Notes: generated from the letters alone by a model not told the origin. A stretch of 64,000 nucleotides of DNA from Taudactylus pleione (GCA_031769625.1 JAUIMM010000040.1:12778501-12842500), one strand, 5' to 3'. Positions 10,871-22,926 are shown, counted from the stretch's first letter. A program made the numbers and translations.

Positions 10871-11624
10871 TTTCGGACTCAATTTTTTTTCAATATTTTT
10901 AAGAACTAAGGAATGAATTGTTCACTATAGTCATGAATAAGGGGGCTCAATTGTATACATTTTTTTTCTTTGTATATTCCCATATTTTACTCATTTATAT
11001 TTCTATACTCCAAATCAGAAACAAAGAACCAATGTACTTCTGAAGTACAGAATGCTATTTTCCGGCTCATGTATATTTTTAAAACCTTTTCTAGTATTTA
11101 AAAAAAAAAAAAAAGTAAAAATAAAGGTTTCGTAAAAATAAAGACCAAGGTACAAACTTGGGGGTCAATATCAAAGTATAACACATAAGGCCTACAGTGT
11201 TTCTCAAAGATATGCAAACCAAAGAACATCAATAAACATGTACAGTACTTATGGATAAGGCAACTATTTCTGCTGGTTGGAGTATACTGGTATACCAGTA
11301 TACTATATATCTTATACATTTTGGTATTCAAGGTATTTTCATGTGTCTCTGGAGCAAGGACAAATCCTCTATTGACATTTAGCCCTTTGGATTCTCTTTA
11401 GGCTACTGTACTAATGACAAATAAAATGATGTGGTTTTAGCAGAAGTTACAATCATTGTTGCCATTATTGCAGACATCCATTCAGTGGTTTTTAATATCT
11501 ATGGCATCTCGTTTTGTTCAAATGGCCTTCAGTAGAATATAGGTCAGTGCATATGTAACTTTGGATTCTTCAGAAATATGAATAAAACTCCTATCTCCGC
11601 TTGAGATGATCCTACAAATGTGCC

Positions 11625-12105
11625 CACATACATCTATCCTCCGCACGCTACAAGTCGCGCCACACAACGCGGGAGCTCAGTGTGACTAGGTAGCGCAGAG
11701 CGTCTTTTTGTGCGGCTTTTTACCTTCAAATGCGTCTTATTCGCACAGCGATGTGAATAGATAGCACAAGCAAGCTTCTGCTGATTAAAATGATATGCAG
11801 CATGCCTATATTCTGTGTGCGACTGCAGGTGTATCTGCATGCTAAACACTACGGTACAGTGTTACACTGCTGACACTGTAACATAGCATTTTGCATACAG
11901 ATATCACTCGCTCAGAGAACATAGGCATGCTGCATATCATTTTAATCAGCAGAAGCTGCTTGTGCTATTCATTGTGCGAATAAGATGCATTTGAAAGTAA
12001 AAAGATGCACCAAAAGACGCTCGACACTACTGATTCACGCCACAGCATGGCGCTACTAGAAGGGCTGTTTAATGCGCCAGGAGGCTAGATGTATGTGGAC
12101 CCATC
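11625..12105. repeat. Foldback (palindromic) element in NDUFA5 intron
   Basis: The left end (CCCACATACATCTATCCTCC) and right end (GGAGGCTAGATGTATGTGG) are inverted repeats. The interior continues the pairing: CTGATTAAAATGATATGCAG near 11780 matches the complement of the sequence near 11935, and TTTTTACCTTCAAATGCGTC near 11717 pairs with the sequence near 11990. The whole unit of about 480 bp is an imperfect hairpin, as in foldback MITEs. I did not find a convincing target duplication. Confidence 0.7.
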
Positions 12106-12372
12106 TGTACATGTTTCATGCTGGCACGGCTTGTGGCAGTATATTTCTGTAAGTGCTGTTGCTGTCAAAAAGGTGAGGTGTCCAAATCCCTGACACAGAT
12201 CTTGCTGCAGTTAGTCAGAGCTCATATTCATGTACTGCTTCCAACATCCATGTGGTAATGTGCATTACCCAGATATTAGCTTAAGCAAATAAAGCCATTT
12301 GTCCTAACCTTTTTGTAAATAGATAATACAAATGTTTTAATGGTTATAATCTTCATTTTATAATTTTAACAG

Positions 12373-12474
12373 GCTGAAAGCGAATTAAATCTGGCAAGGA
12401 AAATGGTGGAGTGGAAGCCTTGGGAGCCGCTAATTGAAGAACCACCTGCTAATCAATGGAAGTGGCCAATCTAG
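12373..12474 (+). CDS. NDUFA5: NDUFA5 terminal coding exon
   Basis: This exon encodes the last 33 residues: [19 protein letters not shown] followed by [14 protein letters not shown] and a TAG stop at 12472-12474. The WKPWEPL..EPPA.QWKWPI ending is the signature C terminus of NDUFA5. The acceptor is TTTTAACAG (ending 12372). The reading frame is intact and conserved, so the gene appears functional despite the repeat-filled introns. The 3' UTR is short: an AATAAA signal follows 75 bases after the stop. Confidence 0.97.
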   Translation, partial: AESELNLARKMVEWKPWEPLIEEPPANQWKWPI

Positions 12475-12548
12475 ACGTTGTTAGCTGTAAATATTTGTAT
12501 AAAGTCAAAAGGACCTAATGTTAATTTGTTGTCTTCCCAATTTAAAAT

Positions 12549-12554
12549 AATAAA
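12549..12554 (+). terminator. NDUFA5: Polyadenylation signal of NDUFA5
   Basis: AATAAA lies 75 bases after the NDUFA5 stop codon, followed by an A-run and then a T/G-rich stretch (TACTTGTTTTGCTTTTC). This is a plausible cleavage and polyadenylation site. It is the first canonical hexamer after the stop. Confidence 0.7.
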
Positions 12555-13500
12555 AAAAAATTACTACTTGTTTTGCTTTTCATCTATTGTATACATTGTG
12601 AATGTATTAGATTATTTTGTCTTTTAATTTTACATCTCAAATGTTGCAATTTCAACCCTTTTCATCAACATTAATGGGTCCGTTTAAAAATGCGGAAAAA
12701 GCAGTTTCCACGTTTTTCAAATTTTTAAGTAACAGACCCAGTCATTAAAGTTGAAACAAAGGAGATAAAATTTGTTCTTCTAGGAAGGACATATGGTTTG
12801 TGACAAGGGATCCACACATGCACAATAGCACTGCTCAGTAATGTAAACTTTAGCAGTATAGGGCTTTGCGGGAGCAATACTGAATTGTTTGGCTAGAATT
12901 GTATCTGTTGCTACGGATCTCAGCCAGTTAGATACTTTGGGCCTGATTCAGCAGCATACGCAATTGCAACTACATAAGCCGATCACACTGCAATTACGCA
13001 TGCACATAGGAATCCATTGCAGAGTGAGTGACAGGCTGTGAGCGTTTGGGGGTGGTGACGGGATAGTGGTTGGAGAAACCCAGGCGTGTCTGAACGCCAT
13101 TACATGGGCGTGCCTAAATTAGCCACTGCGATTGCATACACCGCTTGAGTACTCCTGCGTGCGACGAGACTTGCAGTTTCTGCGACTGGTCAGACCTGCT
13201 GTAATTGTGTGTAACGGGCCGATGTGCTTCGACGTTTTTAAAAAAAATAGAACATGTTGTGGTTTTGAAACTTATTATAAACCCATTACCTAAGTTGCTA
13301 CACTGTAGTGTTACTATGCCTCCTAGTGGCAATCACATGCATCAACACTGAAGTAAAATGTGAATCACTTGTTTGATCTGAAGCTTTTTATTATGCTTTG
13401 TAGAGAGATTATAGCCACAATGTAAAATATCAGATGATCGATATGGAAATGCCTCTTGTAATATTGATAAATTTTTTTATTTTTTTTTGACAAACTACAA
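12555..13500. other. Intergenic, nothing coding recognised
   Basis: Sequence downstream of NDUFA5. A mixed-composition stretch at about 12945-13215 (GCCTGATTCAGCAGCATACG onward) has the look of an old dispersed repeat, but I cannot assign a family. No gene is seen. Confidence 0.4.
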
Positions 13501-13510
13501 TTCAATCTAC

Positions 13511-13564
13511 AGTGTGTGTGTGTGTGTGTATATATATATGTATGTATGTAAATATATATATATA

Positions 13565-13616
<52 letters not shown>

Positions 13617-13621
13617 TTTTT
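13511..13621. repeat. TG/TA microsatellite
   Basis: A (TG)n run passes into (TA)n with TATG and TATT interruptions and ends in a T-run. It is a simple sequence repeat with no coding content. Confidence 0.95.
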
Positions 13622-14539
13622 ACTTCAAACAGTCCGGCACTGAACAGTGTAAGTAAGCGTAATTAATACAATGTTCACCATGTTCCCTATAGGATTTGTG
13701 CATAGTTCATAACCAATGTAAAATTACCAGATGTTCCTCCAGACAATTTAACAATTGTCAGGTCCACGTTTTAGGGCTTCCATGCTCTTTCCTCAGGACC
13801 ACATTATGCATAAAAAAAAATATAAATAATAAATATATTAAAATATATATTTTTTCACAACTTTACAAGCGCACAGTACTCCTAACAACTATTTAAATAA
13901 TTACACAGATTGTGTCCTTTTAAGCGGTTCATCTAAGGTTCAGTCCACACCAGCAGTGGACTTTGCCCAAACACCTGGGATGTCAGTAATTTATTTCAAG
14001 GGTAATGCACCAGGTAGTGTGCTTTTAATTTTTAGATTGTCCCTAAGTTACCGATAATGCTCTGTCCTTTGGATGTAAGCACAGTCTTGTAATTCCTTTG
14101 TGCATCAAGTGAAATAAATCATTGTCACATATAAACACATACTGGCTCGAGGTTGTAGAGTTTATATTGAAAATCCAATTGCATACATACACTTTCAGCT
14201 TCCTCCTGATTCCACCTTTCACCTTCAATCCTTATATTCCCAAAAATCTTTCATTATTTTTACTTCTGTTTATTGAACCTCAGCCTCTTGCCACTCCTAT
14301 ATCAAGAATGTGGTAAGCCAGAGGAGCACAAGAATTGTTCATAGAAGTTTCATACCTCAGTTGGGACAAGGCCAATAGGCTTGACAAAATGTAGGACCAG
14401 CTGTGAAAGGAGTGTTGTGGGATCTGCAAAAATGTTATGATTTATGTAAATGTATACTGAATACTTTATTGTCATTATCAGCACATGTGATGTCAACGTA
14501 AAACCAAGCAGCACTATACCACATAATACAGGCAGCAAT
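13622..14539. other. Intergenic, nothing recognised
   Basis: AT-rich sequence with no supported gene. Its last part may be the 3' noncoding tail of the adjacent minus-strand LINE. Confidence 0.4.
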
Positions 14540-15540
14540 TACACTACTATTTAAATAGTAAAAGAAAAACATCATGATATAACAAATCGGGGTTATAACA
14601 ACCATTTAACATACATACTGCACTAGGAAAGAAGCTATTGTGCAATCGTTTTGTTCATGAACGCACAGCTCTAAAATGCCTATTTGACGGCAACTTCTCA
14701 TAGAACGCATGGCTGGGATCTGCTAAGATCAATTTAGATTTCTTCAGGATCTCCTGGGAGTATGTAACACAACGCCAATAATTCTACCAGCCGTCCTAAC
14801 CACCCGATCTAGCGCCTTACGTTCTGCCACAGTACAGTTTCCATACCATACGACAATCCCGTAGGTCAGAACACTTTTCACAATACTGCGATAAAAGTTT
14901 AACAAGGTCCCCCAAGTCACACATGTTGATCTTAAATGTCTTAAGAAACAAAGGCATTGATGTGCCTCCTTAGCCAAGAAGGCAGAGTTCAGGGACCAAG
15001 TCAAAGTCTCTGAAATAAAAAAAAAACCAACAATTTAAAACATGACACTATCTCAATAGTCAAACCACCCCGGTATACAAGGGCCTTTGGGCAAAACACT
15101 GCACTTCCTAAAATCAACAATCATTTCCTTGGTTTTCAACGGGTTTAAGAGTAGGCAGTTTTCCTTGCTCCACTCAAACATTCTGGCAACCTCAACCTAT
15201 GCGTGTTTGACCCCACTGTTTATCAAGTCAACGATGGCGATATCATCTGCGAACTTAACAAACCGTGAATTTGACAAGCAATCGGGTGAACAATGAATAC
15301 AGTGCTGGGCTCGGCACGCAACCCATGCGGGACCCCCACATTTAACACTGTCTTATTTGAAGTACATCTCCCCTGCTTAACCATCGGGGGTCTGTCAGAT
15401 AAAAAGTTTAGCAGCCACCTGCAAGTGAAACCATTTAAGCCCAGCCCACATAGTTTAGCAATCGATGAACTGGGTATAATGGTATTGAATGCTAAACTAA
15501 AATCTAAAATAAAATTCTTGCGTGTTTCTAACTTCTAAAT
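14540..15540 (-). pseudogene. CR1/L2-like LINE reverse transcriptase, 3' part, broken
   Basis: On the minus strand the C-terminal half of a non-LTR reverse transcriptase is readable. From about 15480 downward come LCGLGLNGFTCRWLLNFLSD and RPPMVKQGRCTSNKTVLNVG with VPHGLRAEPSTVFI; then WSKENCLLLNPLKTKEMIVD near 15160; AHQCLCFLRHLRSTCVTWG with FYRSIVKSVLTYGIVVWYGN (14744-15004); and a tail resembling the usual LPSNRHFRAVRS..NSFFPSAV ending near 14650. The KTKEMIVDFR and FLRRLR...FY..I..SVL.Y blocks are typical of CR1/L2/Rex-type LINEs. Stops break the frame. The element is truncated at its 5' end near 15540. Confidence 0.78.
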
Positions 15541-15591
15541 GTGACTGCACCTGGTGCAAGACAGTTAAAACCGCATCCCCCATCGCTGAGA

Positions 15592-15745
15592 GCGCTGTCC
15601 TTCTCTCCCTCCTCCTCTGGCTAGCAGCAGCCCGGCGGCTGCCGGCAGAGAAGGACAGAGCTATCAGCGCTGTCCTTCTCTCTCTCCACCCCCGCTAGCA
15701 GCAGCCCGGCGGCTGCAAACTAGACAGAGCAGCTGCCGGGCAAAT
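15592..15745. repeat. Short tandem duplication, GC/CT-rich
   Basis: Two copies of a unit of about 80 bp (AGCGCTGTCCTTCTCTC ... CTAGCAGCAGCCCGGCGGCT) lie head to tail near 15590-15660 and 15667-15716. A further partial repeat of the CTGCCGGGC motif follows. No coding role is evident. Confidence 0.6.
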
Positions 15746-15955
15746 AGAAGGTAGCGCTATCAGCACTGACCTTTTTCTCTACCCCCCGGGCCCATTGTAC
15801 GGGCCTGAAAAGGGGGACTCATCAGTGGTCCCACTCAGTAAATCTTCACAGCAGCTGCAAATAGAGGGAGCAGCCGCTGGCCAAAGAGCCAACCCCTCCT
15901 TTCCCTCCCCCATTTTTGCAAGCCCCACCCCCTATGAATAACAGCAAAGCCCTGG

Positions 15956-16008
<53 letters not shown>

Positions 16009-16013
16009 ATATA

Positions 16014-16045
<32 letters not shown>

Positions 16046-16048
16046 GTG
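15956..16048. repeat. TA/TG microsatellite
   Basis: A (TA)n run is followed by (TG)n, another (TA)n and (CA)n. The TG and CA stretches face each other around the TA tract, giving a hairpin-prone arrangement. Confidence 0.93.
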
Positions 16049-17689
16049 TGATATATACAGCTATGCGAGCGGCCGGGGGACCGGTTTAAAAGAAAAAAAA
16101 AAAGTGGCTCTGAATCAGGGTCTTTGTACAGTGTTGTCATATCAAAAAGGCAGTTAATAGCCTAGACTAGAGCAGTACTAACTAGTAGCTTCATTTGTTG
16201 TCAGTCATTACCACCCATGTGATACAGAGGATTTCGCAGAAATAGCAGAAAGTCCTTTAAGAAGATAAACTGTGGCCATTCCCAAAGAGCCAACGCTTTT
16301 GCTGTTAATGATCTGTCATTGGTAGGTGCTAAAAACAAAATGATTAGAAATAATGTCCATGGAAATGCCATAGCTGGAACTGTCTGCTGATATCTCCCAA
16401 TATAGAAAACAAGGAAGAAACATACACATAACACAAAATATTTTTTCCTGAAAGTATTTATAATCAATCATCACAATTAGAATGAATGTTCTTGATGGAC
16501 TTATCAATGCAAGTTACATGTGTTGTATTCCATAGCAAGTCAATATATTTCACAGAGTTTCAGTCAATACACTATACAGTAAATGTCCATCTATTATAAG
16601 GGCACAGTCGTGCCTTTATATTAAGGCTGCATCTAAAAAAATTGGATTTCTCCATAGAGAATTCTGAAGGGGGGGTGTTTAAGGGATTACACATCAAAAG
16701 CTATTAGAGGTACGGATCTGAAATTTGGCGTTGTCGGGTAGAACTGTCACTGGGTGTTGCATGCCAAATTTGAGGGCAAAAACATAAAAAAAATTAGGAT
16801 TTGGGAGTAATCTAAAGCTCCAACTGTCACATTTTTCTAACATTCTCAATTAGGAACACTTTTCTGCTGTAGTATCTGGGAGTTTTTTGGGAAGGCAAAA
16901 CTCAGGGTAGGGGGCGAATTTAGACTTGGGGTTTATTTTATTAGGTAGCTATTGTGCCAGGGTACATGCTTTTTGGGGTTCAGGTAATTGAGAAAGTTAC
17001 AGTTATTAAACTATTACCTCAAGAATGTGCCATTGAATAGATAGGACTTTTCAACTTGTTGTGCAGCAGCAGTAGGAGCTTCCAGCAGGGGTGTGTGTGT
17101 ACTGTGGCTTCATTGGGAGCACAAACATGGCTGCATTTAGTTATTAGGCAGCAACACATACAACAGTGATCACAAAATACAGGCAATGAGGGACTCCGGG
17201 AGGACTATGCGTGAAGTGCTGACCCAGAGGGGCAGAAGCTGGAGCATGTGCTCCCCGACACTGCACCTCCGATCTCCCCAGTACAGGCAGCACCTCCGAT
17301 CCTCCCCCAGCACTGGCAGCACCTACACAATTAACCCCCCATTCCAAATGGCACCTCCGATTTTCCCTCCCCCGTACAGACACTGGCAGCACCTGCACCC
17401 CGGACAAGAAGTGCAAGCGGTACCTCCGATTCCCCCCGTGCATGTAGCACCTGCACCTCAGCTACTAGCAGCAGAAGCAGGTGTCGGGAGCTGTGTGTCG
17501 TGGTGCCCTATTCCCAGTCACTGGCGTCTGCACTCTCCCGGCGGCCACTGATATCACCCTCTGGGAGATAGCAGCTGACGGCAGAAGCCCCGCCCCCTCG
17601 CTGACATAATGCTGTGATTCACTGATGTATCGGCAGGGACTAAAGCCGTGGAGTGCCTGCCCCTATTTAAAGCCTGTCCTGTTGCTGCA
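16049..17689. other. Intergenic, no gene recognised
   Basis: No supported gene. The stretch 17230-17480 has repeated GGCAGCACCTCCGAT-like phrases, an early irregular tandem repeat that leads toward the CT-rich minisatellite. Open frames here come from compositional bias. Confidence 0.4.
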
Positions 17690-18219
17690 CATAGAGGTAG
17701 GAAAGTGTGCGCACATCTCTCCTCCATACCCCTGCCTGCACACCCCCCTCTCTGTGCCCTTGCTTCCACTACCCTCTCTATACCCCTGCACCCCCTTCTC
17801 CTGTGTCAATGCCCCCTTCTCCTGTGCCTCTGCCCCCACTACCTTTTTCTCTGTGCACCCCTTTGTCCCTGTTCCCACTACCTCCTCTATACCCCTGTGC
17901 CCCCCTCTCCTTGTTGCCCCGCCACCTCTCCTCTGTGCCCCTGCTCTCACTACCCCCTCAATACGCCAGCACCCCCATCTTCTGTGCCCAAGCTCCCACT
18001 ACCCCCTTTACTACACCCCTCTCCTCTGTGCCCTTGCCCCCATTAGTTCCTCTTTACTCTTACACACCCCCTTCTCTGTGCCCCTTCCCCCACTACCCCC
18101 TTGCACCCCTTCTTTTGCTGTGCTTCCTCTATGCCCCCGCTCCCACTTATATACCGCCGCACCTCCATCTCCTCTGTGCTCCTGCACTATCCTCTGTGCT
18201 CCTGCCTCATCTATCGCCC
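17690..18219. repeat. CT-rich minisatellite, left block
   Basis: Imperfect repeats of roughly 50 bp are built on phrases such as CTCTATACCCCTGCACCCC, CTCTCCTCTGTGCCCCTGCC and CCCACTACC. The same repeat resumes at 19594 after a 1374-bp insertion. Overlapping long proline- and serine-rich frames in all three phases come from this repeat and are not genes. Confidence 0.88.
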
Positions 18220-19593
18220 TGTCGAAGCTGGATTATTGGCTGAGACAAGATCAGTTTAAAATTGAATCGCAGCGACACCATCTTGTGACTGGCCGCAAGA
18301 CGCCATTTTGCGAAATGGCCGCCTAAGCGCCATTTTAGATAAACTCACATTTTAGTACATGTGGCGATAATACCATTAGCATCATGCGAATGCATCTGTG
18401 ACCATTACCATATGTAACGGCGATTCACTAAAAGCCTATTTCATTACTTTACATATTATAAAGGATATATTCCAGAAATGGCTTAACAGTATTGCAGTAA
18501 GCAAGTGGCCAGGTGACAACTGGCTTGTGTAGATAAGCTTCCTGCATAGTGTTTGTTCACTACGGGTGGTCTGGCTAGAATAAATAAGCAAGCTTCCTGC
18601 AATGACAGAACACAGGAAAGGTGGGGGGGGGGGGCCTGCTGACAGGACATGTAGAACTATCTGGCCCAGCATGCTAAAATGTTAGAGACAAATGCACTCA
18701 TCTTCATACACACATTAAATATGTCTTTATATCAAACCCTGAATACCCACACATTTCATATTCACTCATAAGGTTCAATAAGCATCAAAATGTATGATTT
18801 AAGTTGGTTATTTTAGTTTAAATGCTGAGAAATAAAGGTTTTTGATAACTAAGGTATTATACATGATAAGCAAGTTGTGTTTGGTCTTGTTCTGATGTGT
18901 ACGCTTTTTACAGCATTCCGGTATTATCGGTGGAGAGATCGCATCATGCAAACTCAAGTTATGGATCGCAGAACCCACAAGCAACAAAATGTTTAAACTG
19001 TTGGAATGTACAGAAGGCGTTACTAGAAAGATTCCCCTGCTGTTAGAGGCAGGGAGAGTCTATTTGAACCAGCCTGTTAAATGTGCTGTAACATATGCTT
19101 CTCCTCTGGGAACCAATGACATCAGCAAGAAACTTCCCCATTGTCCTGCTTTAGTCTGAGGGGGATAAATATGTGTGCCCGGATACTGGTTTTTTAGTCC
19201 ATTCTGAATGATGTATGAACTGAAGGTCTCTTACTGATGTCTGTCTCCGGGCCCGGAGGCGCAGCGTATGTATACTGTACTTGGGGTCTGTATAATTTCC
19301 TTTTGCGCCTAAAGTGTGGCCCTCTCTTTGTCTCTCTCTCTCTCTGTGTCTCTCTCTGTCTCTCTGTCTCTCTCATTGTATTTATTTGCGCTTATTATAC
19401 ACAGATCATAGCGTGTAACTGACTGTACTTTTACTTGAATAATACTTTGTGCTTCGGAACCACATGTTCTGAGTCTGGAGTCTCTATTTATTGTATGACT
19501 GCGTACGCAAATTAGCGTCATCCATAGAGGTTTATAGGAAGGATTTTAGAAGGTACAGGCAGGGGTATATAGAGGTTCATTTTAAAATCAACA
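18220..19593. mobile_element. Solo-LTR-like insertion splitting the minisatellite
   Basis: The insert begins TGTCGAAGCTGG, ends AAAATCAACA, and is flanked by GCCC on both sides (18216-18219 and 19594-19597). TG...CA ends plus a short target duplication are the hallmarks of a solo LTR. A TATA-like GGGATAAATATG lies near 19161 and a CT microsatellite at about 19320-19375. The minisatellite continues on both sides, which supports the boundaries. I found no coding sequence, primer-binding site or second LTR. Confidence 0.65.
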
Positions 19594-20770
19594 GCCCCTT
19601 CTCTGTGCCCCTGCCCCAACTACTGCCTCTTTATGCAAGCACCCCCCTCTCTTCTGTGCCCCTACACCCCCTCTCCTCTGTGCCCCTGCCCCCATTGGCT
19701 TCTCTATACTCCTGTACACCCCCTCTTTGGTGCCACTGCCCCACTATCCCCTCTATATCCCTTGCACCTCCCTCTGTTCTCACTGCCCCCTCTATACCCC
19801 TGCACCCCTCTGTGCCCATGCCCCCATTTACTCCTCTATACCCCTGCACCTCCCCTCTCCTCTGTGCCTCTGCCTCCTCTCCTGTGCCCCCACTCCCGTG
19901 ATCTCCTGCACCCCCCTCTGTTCTGTGCCTGTTCCCATTGCCCCCCTCTATACCCCTGCAGCCATTAACTCCTCTATACCCCTGCACCCCCCTCCTCTGT
20001 GCCCCTGCCTCATCTATGCCCCCGCCCCACTACCTCCTCTACCCAAGCCCCCCTCTCCTCTGTGCTCATGTCACCACAACTCTCTATACCCCTGCACCCC
20101 CTCTCTGCTCCTGCCACAACCCTCTATACCCCTGTATCCTCCCTTTCCTTTGTTCCTGTTGCCTCTATTGCCCCGTCATCTGTGCCCCTGCCTCCACTAT
20201 ACCCGTGCACTTCCTCTCTTCTGTGCCCCTGCTCCTGCTAGCCTCTCTATACTCCTTCAGCCCCCTCTCCTCTGTGCCCCTGTCCCTATTAGCTCCTCTA
20301 TACCCCTGCACCTGTCTTATTTGCCTGTGCCTCCTCTATGCCCCTCAGATCTGTGTCCCTGCCCCCACTACCTAATCTATACCCCTGCTCCCACTATTTC
20401 TTATATACTACCACACCCCTCTCCTCTGTGCCCATGCCTCATCTATGGTACCCTCTCTTGTGCCCCTGCCCCCACTACCTCCTCTATACACCAGCACCCC
20501 TCTTCTTCTGTGCCCCTGCCCCCTCTATACTCCTACACACCCTCTCCTCTGTGCCCCTGCCCCCATTAGCTCCTCTATACCCCTACACCCTCTTCTCTGT
20601 GCCCCTGCCCCCATTATCTCTATTCCCCTACACACCCCGTCCTGTGCCCCTGCACCCATCCTCTGCCCATGCACCTCTCCACTGTGCTTCTGCTCCCACT
20701 ACCTCTTATATACCCCTACACCCCCCTCTCTCATTAGCTTCTCTATACCCCTGCAAACCCCCTCCTCCAC
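19594..20770. repeat. CT-rich minisatellite, right block
   Basis: This is the continuation of the array at 17690-18219, with the same CCCCTGCCCCCACTACCTCC, CTCTATACCCCTGCACCCC and TCTCCTCTGTGCC phrases. It is imperfect, with a unit of about 50 bp. The long reading frames here (up to 280 codons) are compositional. Confidence 0.88.
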
Positions 20771-21330
20771 GACTCGCAATGTTGGTACCTCGCCCCTTCA
20801 TCATCGCCTTCTATAAGCCAGCGCGAGGTGATGGTATGGCAGTCCAGCGGCCAGGAGGGAGCAAATAAGAGATCCTGAAGAAAGAAGACGCCAGAAGTCC
20901 TAGTTGGCGGCGGCCATGCAAAAGAGCTGACACAGGCTGCCGCTCATTAGGCGAAGACGTCGAAGCCCTGGCGGGTTGGCGCCCCACAGGCAAAGATGCC
21001 GAAGCCCTGGCGGGTTGAAGCCCTGGCAGGTTGGTGCCCACCAGGCGAAGACGCCAAAGTCCTGGGGTGGCAGTGGCCATGAAAAAGAGCTTAAAGGCCA
21101 CCGCCCCCCAGGTGAAAGTACAGATAAAATAAATTTTTATTTAAAAAAACGGTGTCTGTTCATTTTAATATTTCTTTTACAGGGGTACTACAGGTACCAG
21201 TGGGCCCAAAATTCACCGCCTGCTGGTACTTGTGGTTTTCCAAGTACCAGCATGCGGGGGAGGCTTGCTGGGACCTATAGTTCACCTGCAAAAGAAAATA
21301 TTCTTTAAAATGCACTGCACATTACACAAC
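20771..21330. other. Intergenic with a small local repeat
   Basis: GCCCTGGCGGGTTG recurs three times between about 20960 and 21030, with neighbouring AAGCCCTGGC phrases. No gene is seen. Confidence 0.45.
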
Positions 21331-22275
21331 CCACACCCACCGCCCAGGGGTGTCGGGGATAACCCTGGGGTATTAGCCTGTGGTTCCCTAGAGAAAGGGA
21401 CACCTTTATTGGGGGGGTCCCCAGCTCCCCAGGGATCCCCAGCCTGGGCTGACTAGTGGTCAGGGATAATGCTGCAGCTGGGTGGCCCGGTGAAAGGGCT
21501 CCCCTGGCTGTGGCATTACCCTCCCACTAGAAAGTCTGGTGCTGGAAAATACAGGGGGATCCTACTAATTTTTCCCCCCTGTATTTCCGAAACCAGGAAA
21601 GGATCAAAGCCCAGTGCTGGTGGCGCAAAGTACGGGGGACCCATATGTCGTTTGTCCCCCGTATTTTGGCAACCAGGCCTGGTTCTCACTAGCTCGGTGC
21701 TGGTTGTGCTTAAGTATGGGGAACCCCTATGTCATTTGTCCCCTGTATTTATGCACAACCAGGACTGGCCCTTAAAAGCCCAGGGCTGGATGTGCTTCAA
21801 GGGGAGGGGGGTCACATCACACCATCAACCCAGCACCCACAGCCCAGGGGTGCTGTGGTTAGCCCCGGGCTATCAGTCTAGGCCTGGGGTGCCCTGGAGA
21901 GGGGGATCCTTTTATTGGGGGGTCCCCAGGGATCCCCTGCCTGGGCTGACTAGCAGGGTTAATGCTTCGACTGGGGGGCATGGTGAAAGGGCTCCCCTGG
22001 CTGTGGCATTAGCCCCCCACTTTAAAAAGTCTGGTGCTGGTCCTGAATACAGGGGGACCCTGCTAAATTTTCCCCCTGTATTTTCAGGACCGGATCAGAG
22101 CCTAGTGCTGGTTGCTAAAAGTACGTGGGACCCCTACGTCATTTGTTCCCCAGATTTTGGCAACCAGGCCTGGATTCTGACTAGCCCGGTGCTGGTTGTG
22201 CTTAAGTTCAGGGAACTCCTATGTAATTTGTCCCGTATTTAAGCACAACCAGGCCTGGCCGTTAAAAGCCGGTGT
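21331..22275. repeat. Tandem duplication of a GC-rich unit of about 490 bp
   Basis: The first unit runs from about 21335 (CACCGCCCAGGGGTG) to about 21825, and the second from about 21830 (CACAGCCCAGGGGTG) to 22275. Matching landmarks in both are GGTGAAAGGGCTCCCCTGGC, TGTGGCATTA, AAGTCTGGTGCTGG, TACAGGGGGA, ATTTTGGCAACCAGGCCTGG and GTGCTGGTTGTGCTTAAGT. The units also share internal repeats of the GTGCTGGTTGTG phrase. It looks like noncoding repeat DNA of unknown family. Confidence 0.8.
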
Positions 22276-22650
22276 TGGTTGTGTTTTTGGGGGACGGGGC
22301 ACCTTTTTATTTTACACATTCAATTTTTAACATAGATGGATCTCACTGCTGCGTTCATGCATCTGTAACTTATTGATTTTATTTTCTCAGGTGCATGCGC
22401 AATACCGGTGAGCCTTCTGTCACCCGCTGATGCCGCATTTGCACAGCACCACTGCCACTGCTCTGCACCACCGCTGCTGCCACTATCCCACATGCGTACA
22501 GCCTGCCCCCTGCAGCCGTCTCGCACTCTCCACCTCCTGTCTGCTGGCCCCTCTTCCACCTGTGCTAGTGTACCATTTTGTTGCCCTTCTCCCCTGCAGG
22601 TGGCCCGGTTTGCACCTAAAAACCCTGATAGTTAAAGAATTTTAAAAAAT
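22276..22650. other. No gene recognised
   Basis: GC-rich to mixed sequence between the duplicated unit and an inverted repeat. No supported feature. Confidence 0.4.
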
Positions 22651-22654
22651 CTAT

Positions 22655-22926
22655 GAAATTCCATAGACAAAAAACCTTACGGTTTCACATCTCCCATTAA
22701 GGCTTCTTAGATATGATCTGAAATTTCACAAAACCTTCTGAATTTGTGCCACTCAAACTAAAAAAAGCAATGAAATTATGATCAGTAAGACTGACGCCTT
22801 AATGGACGTGTTCCCTTAAGCCCCCCTCCACGCTTATATGTCCCCATGCACACCGATCTGTCTCTTCCCCATCCACTCCATTTAATGGGAAATGTGAAAC
22901 CGTAAGGTTTTTTGTCTATGGAATAT
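22655..22926. repeat. Long inverted repeat
   Basis: ATTCCATAGACAAAAAACC through CTCCCATTAA at 22658-22700 reappears as its near-exact complement at 22882-22925 (TTAATGGGAAATGTGAAACC through CTATGGAAT). The arms are about 42 bp and the spacer about 180 bp. Shorter inverted matches (GCCTTAATGG) lie inside. It may be a foldback element or the ends of a small transposon. Confidence 0.7.

Noticed and set aside
17625..20868. Long Pro/Ser/Leu-rich frames up to 280 codons on plus
   Set aside because: They arise in several overlapping phases from the CT-rich minisatellite and from the absence of TA-containing stops. No start context, domain or splice structure is seen.
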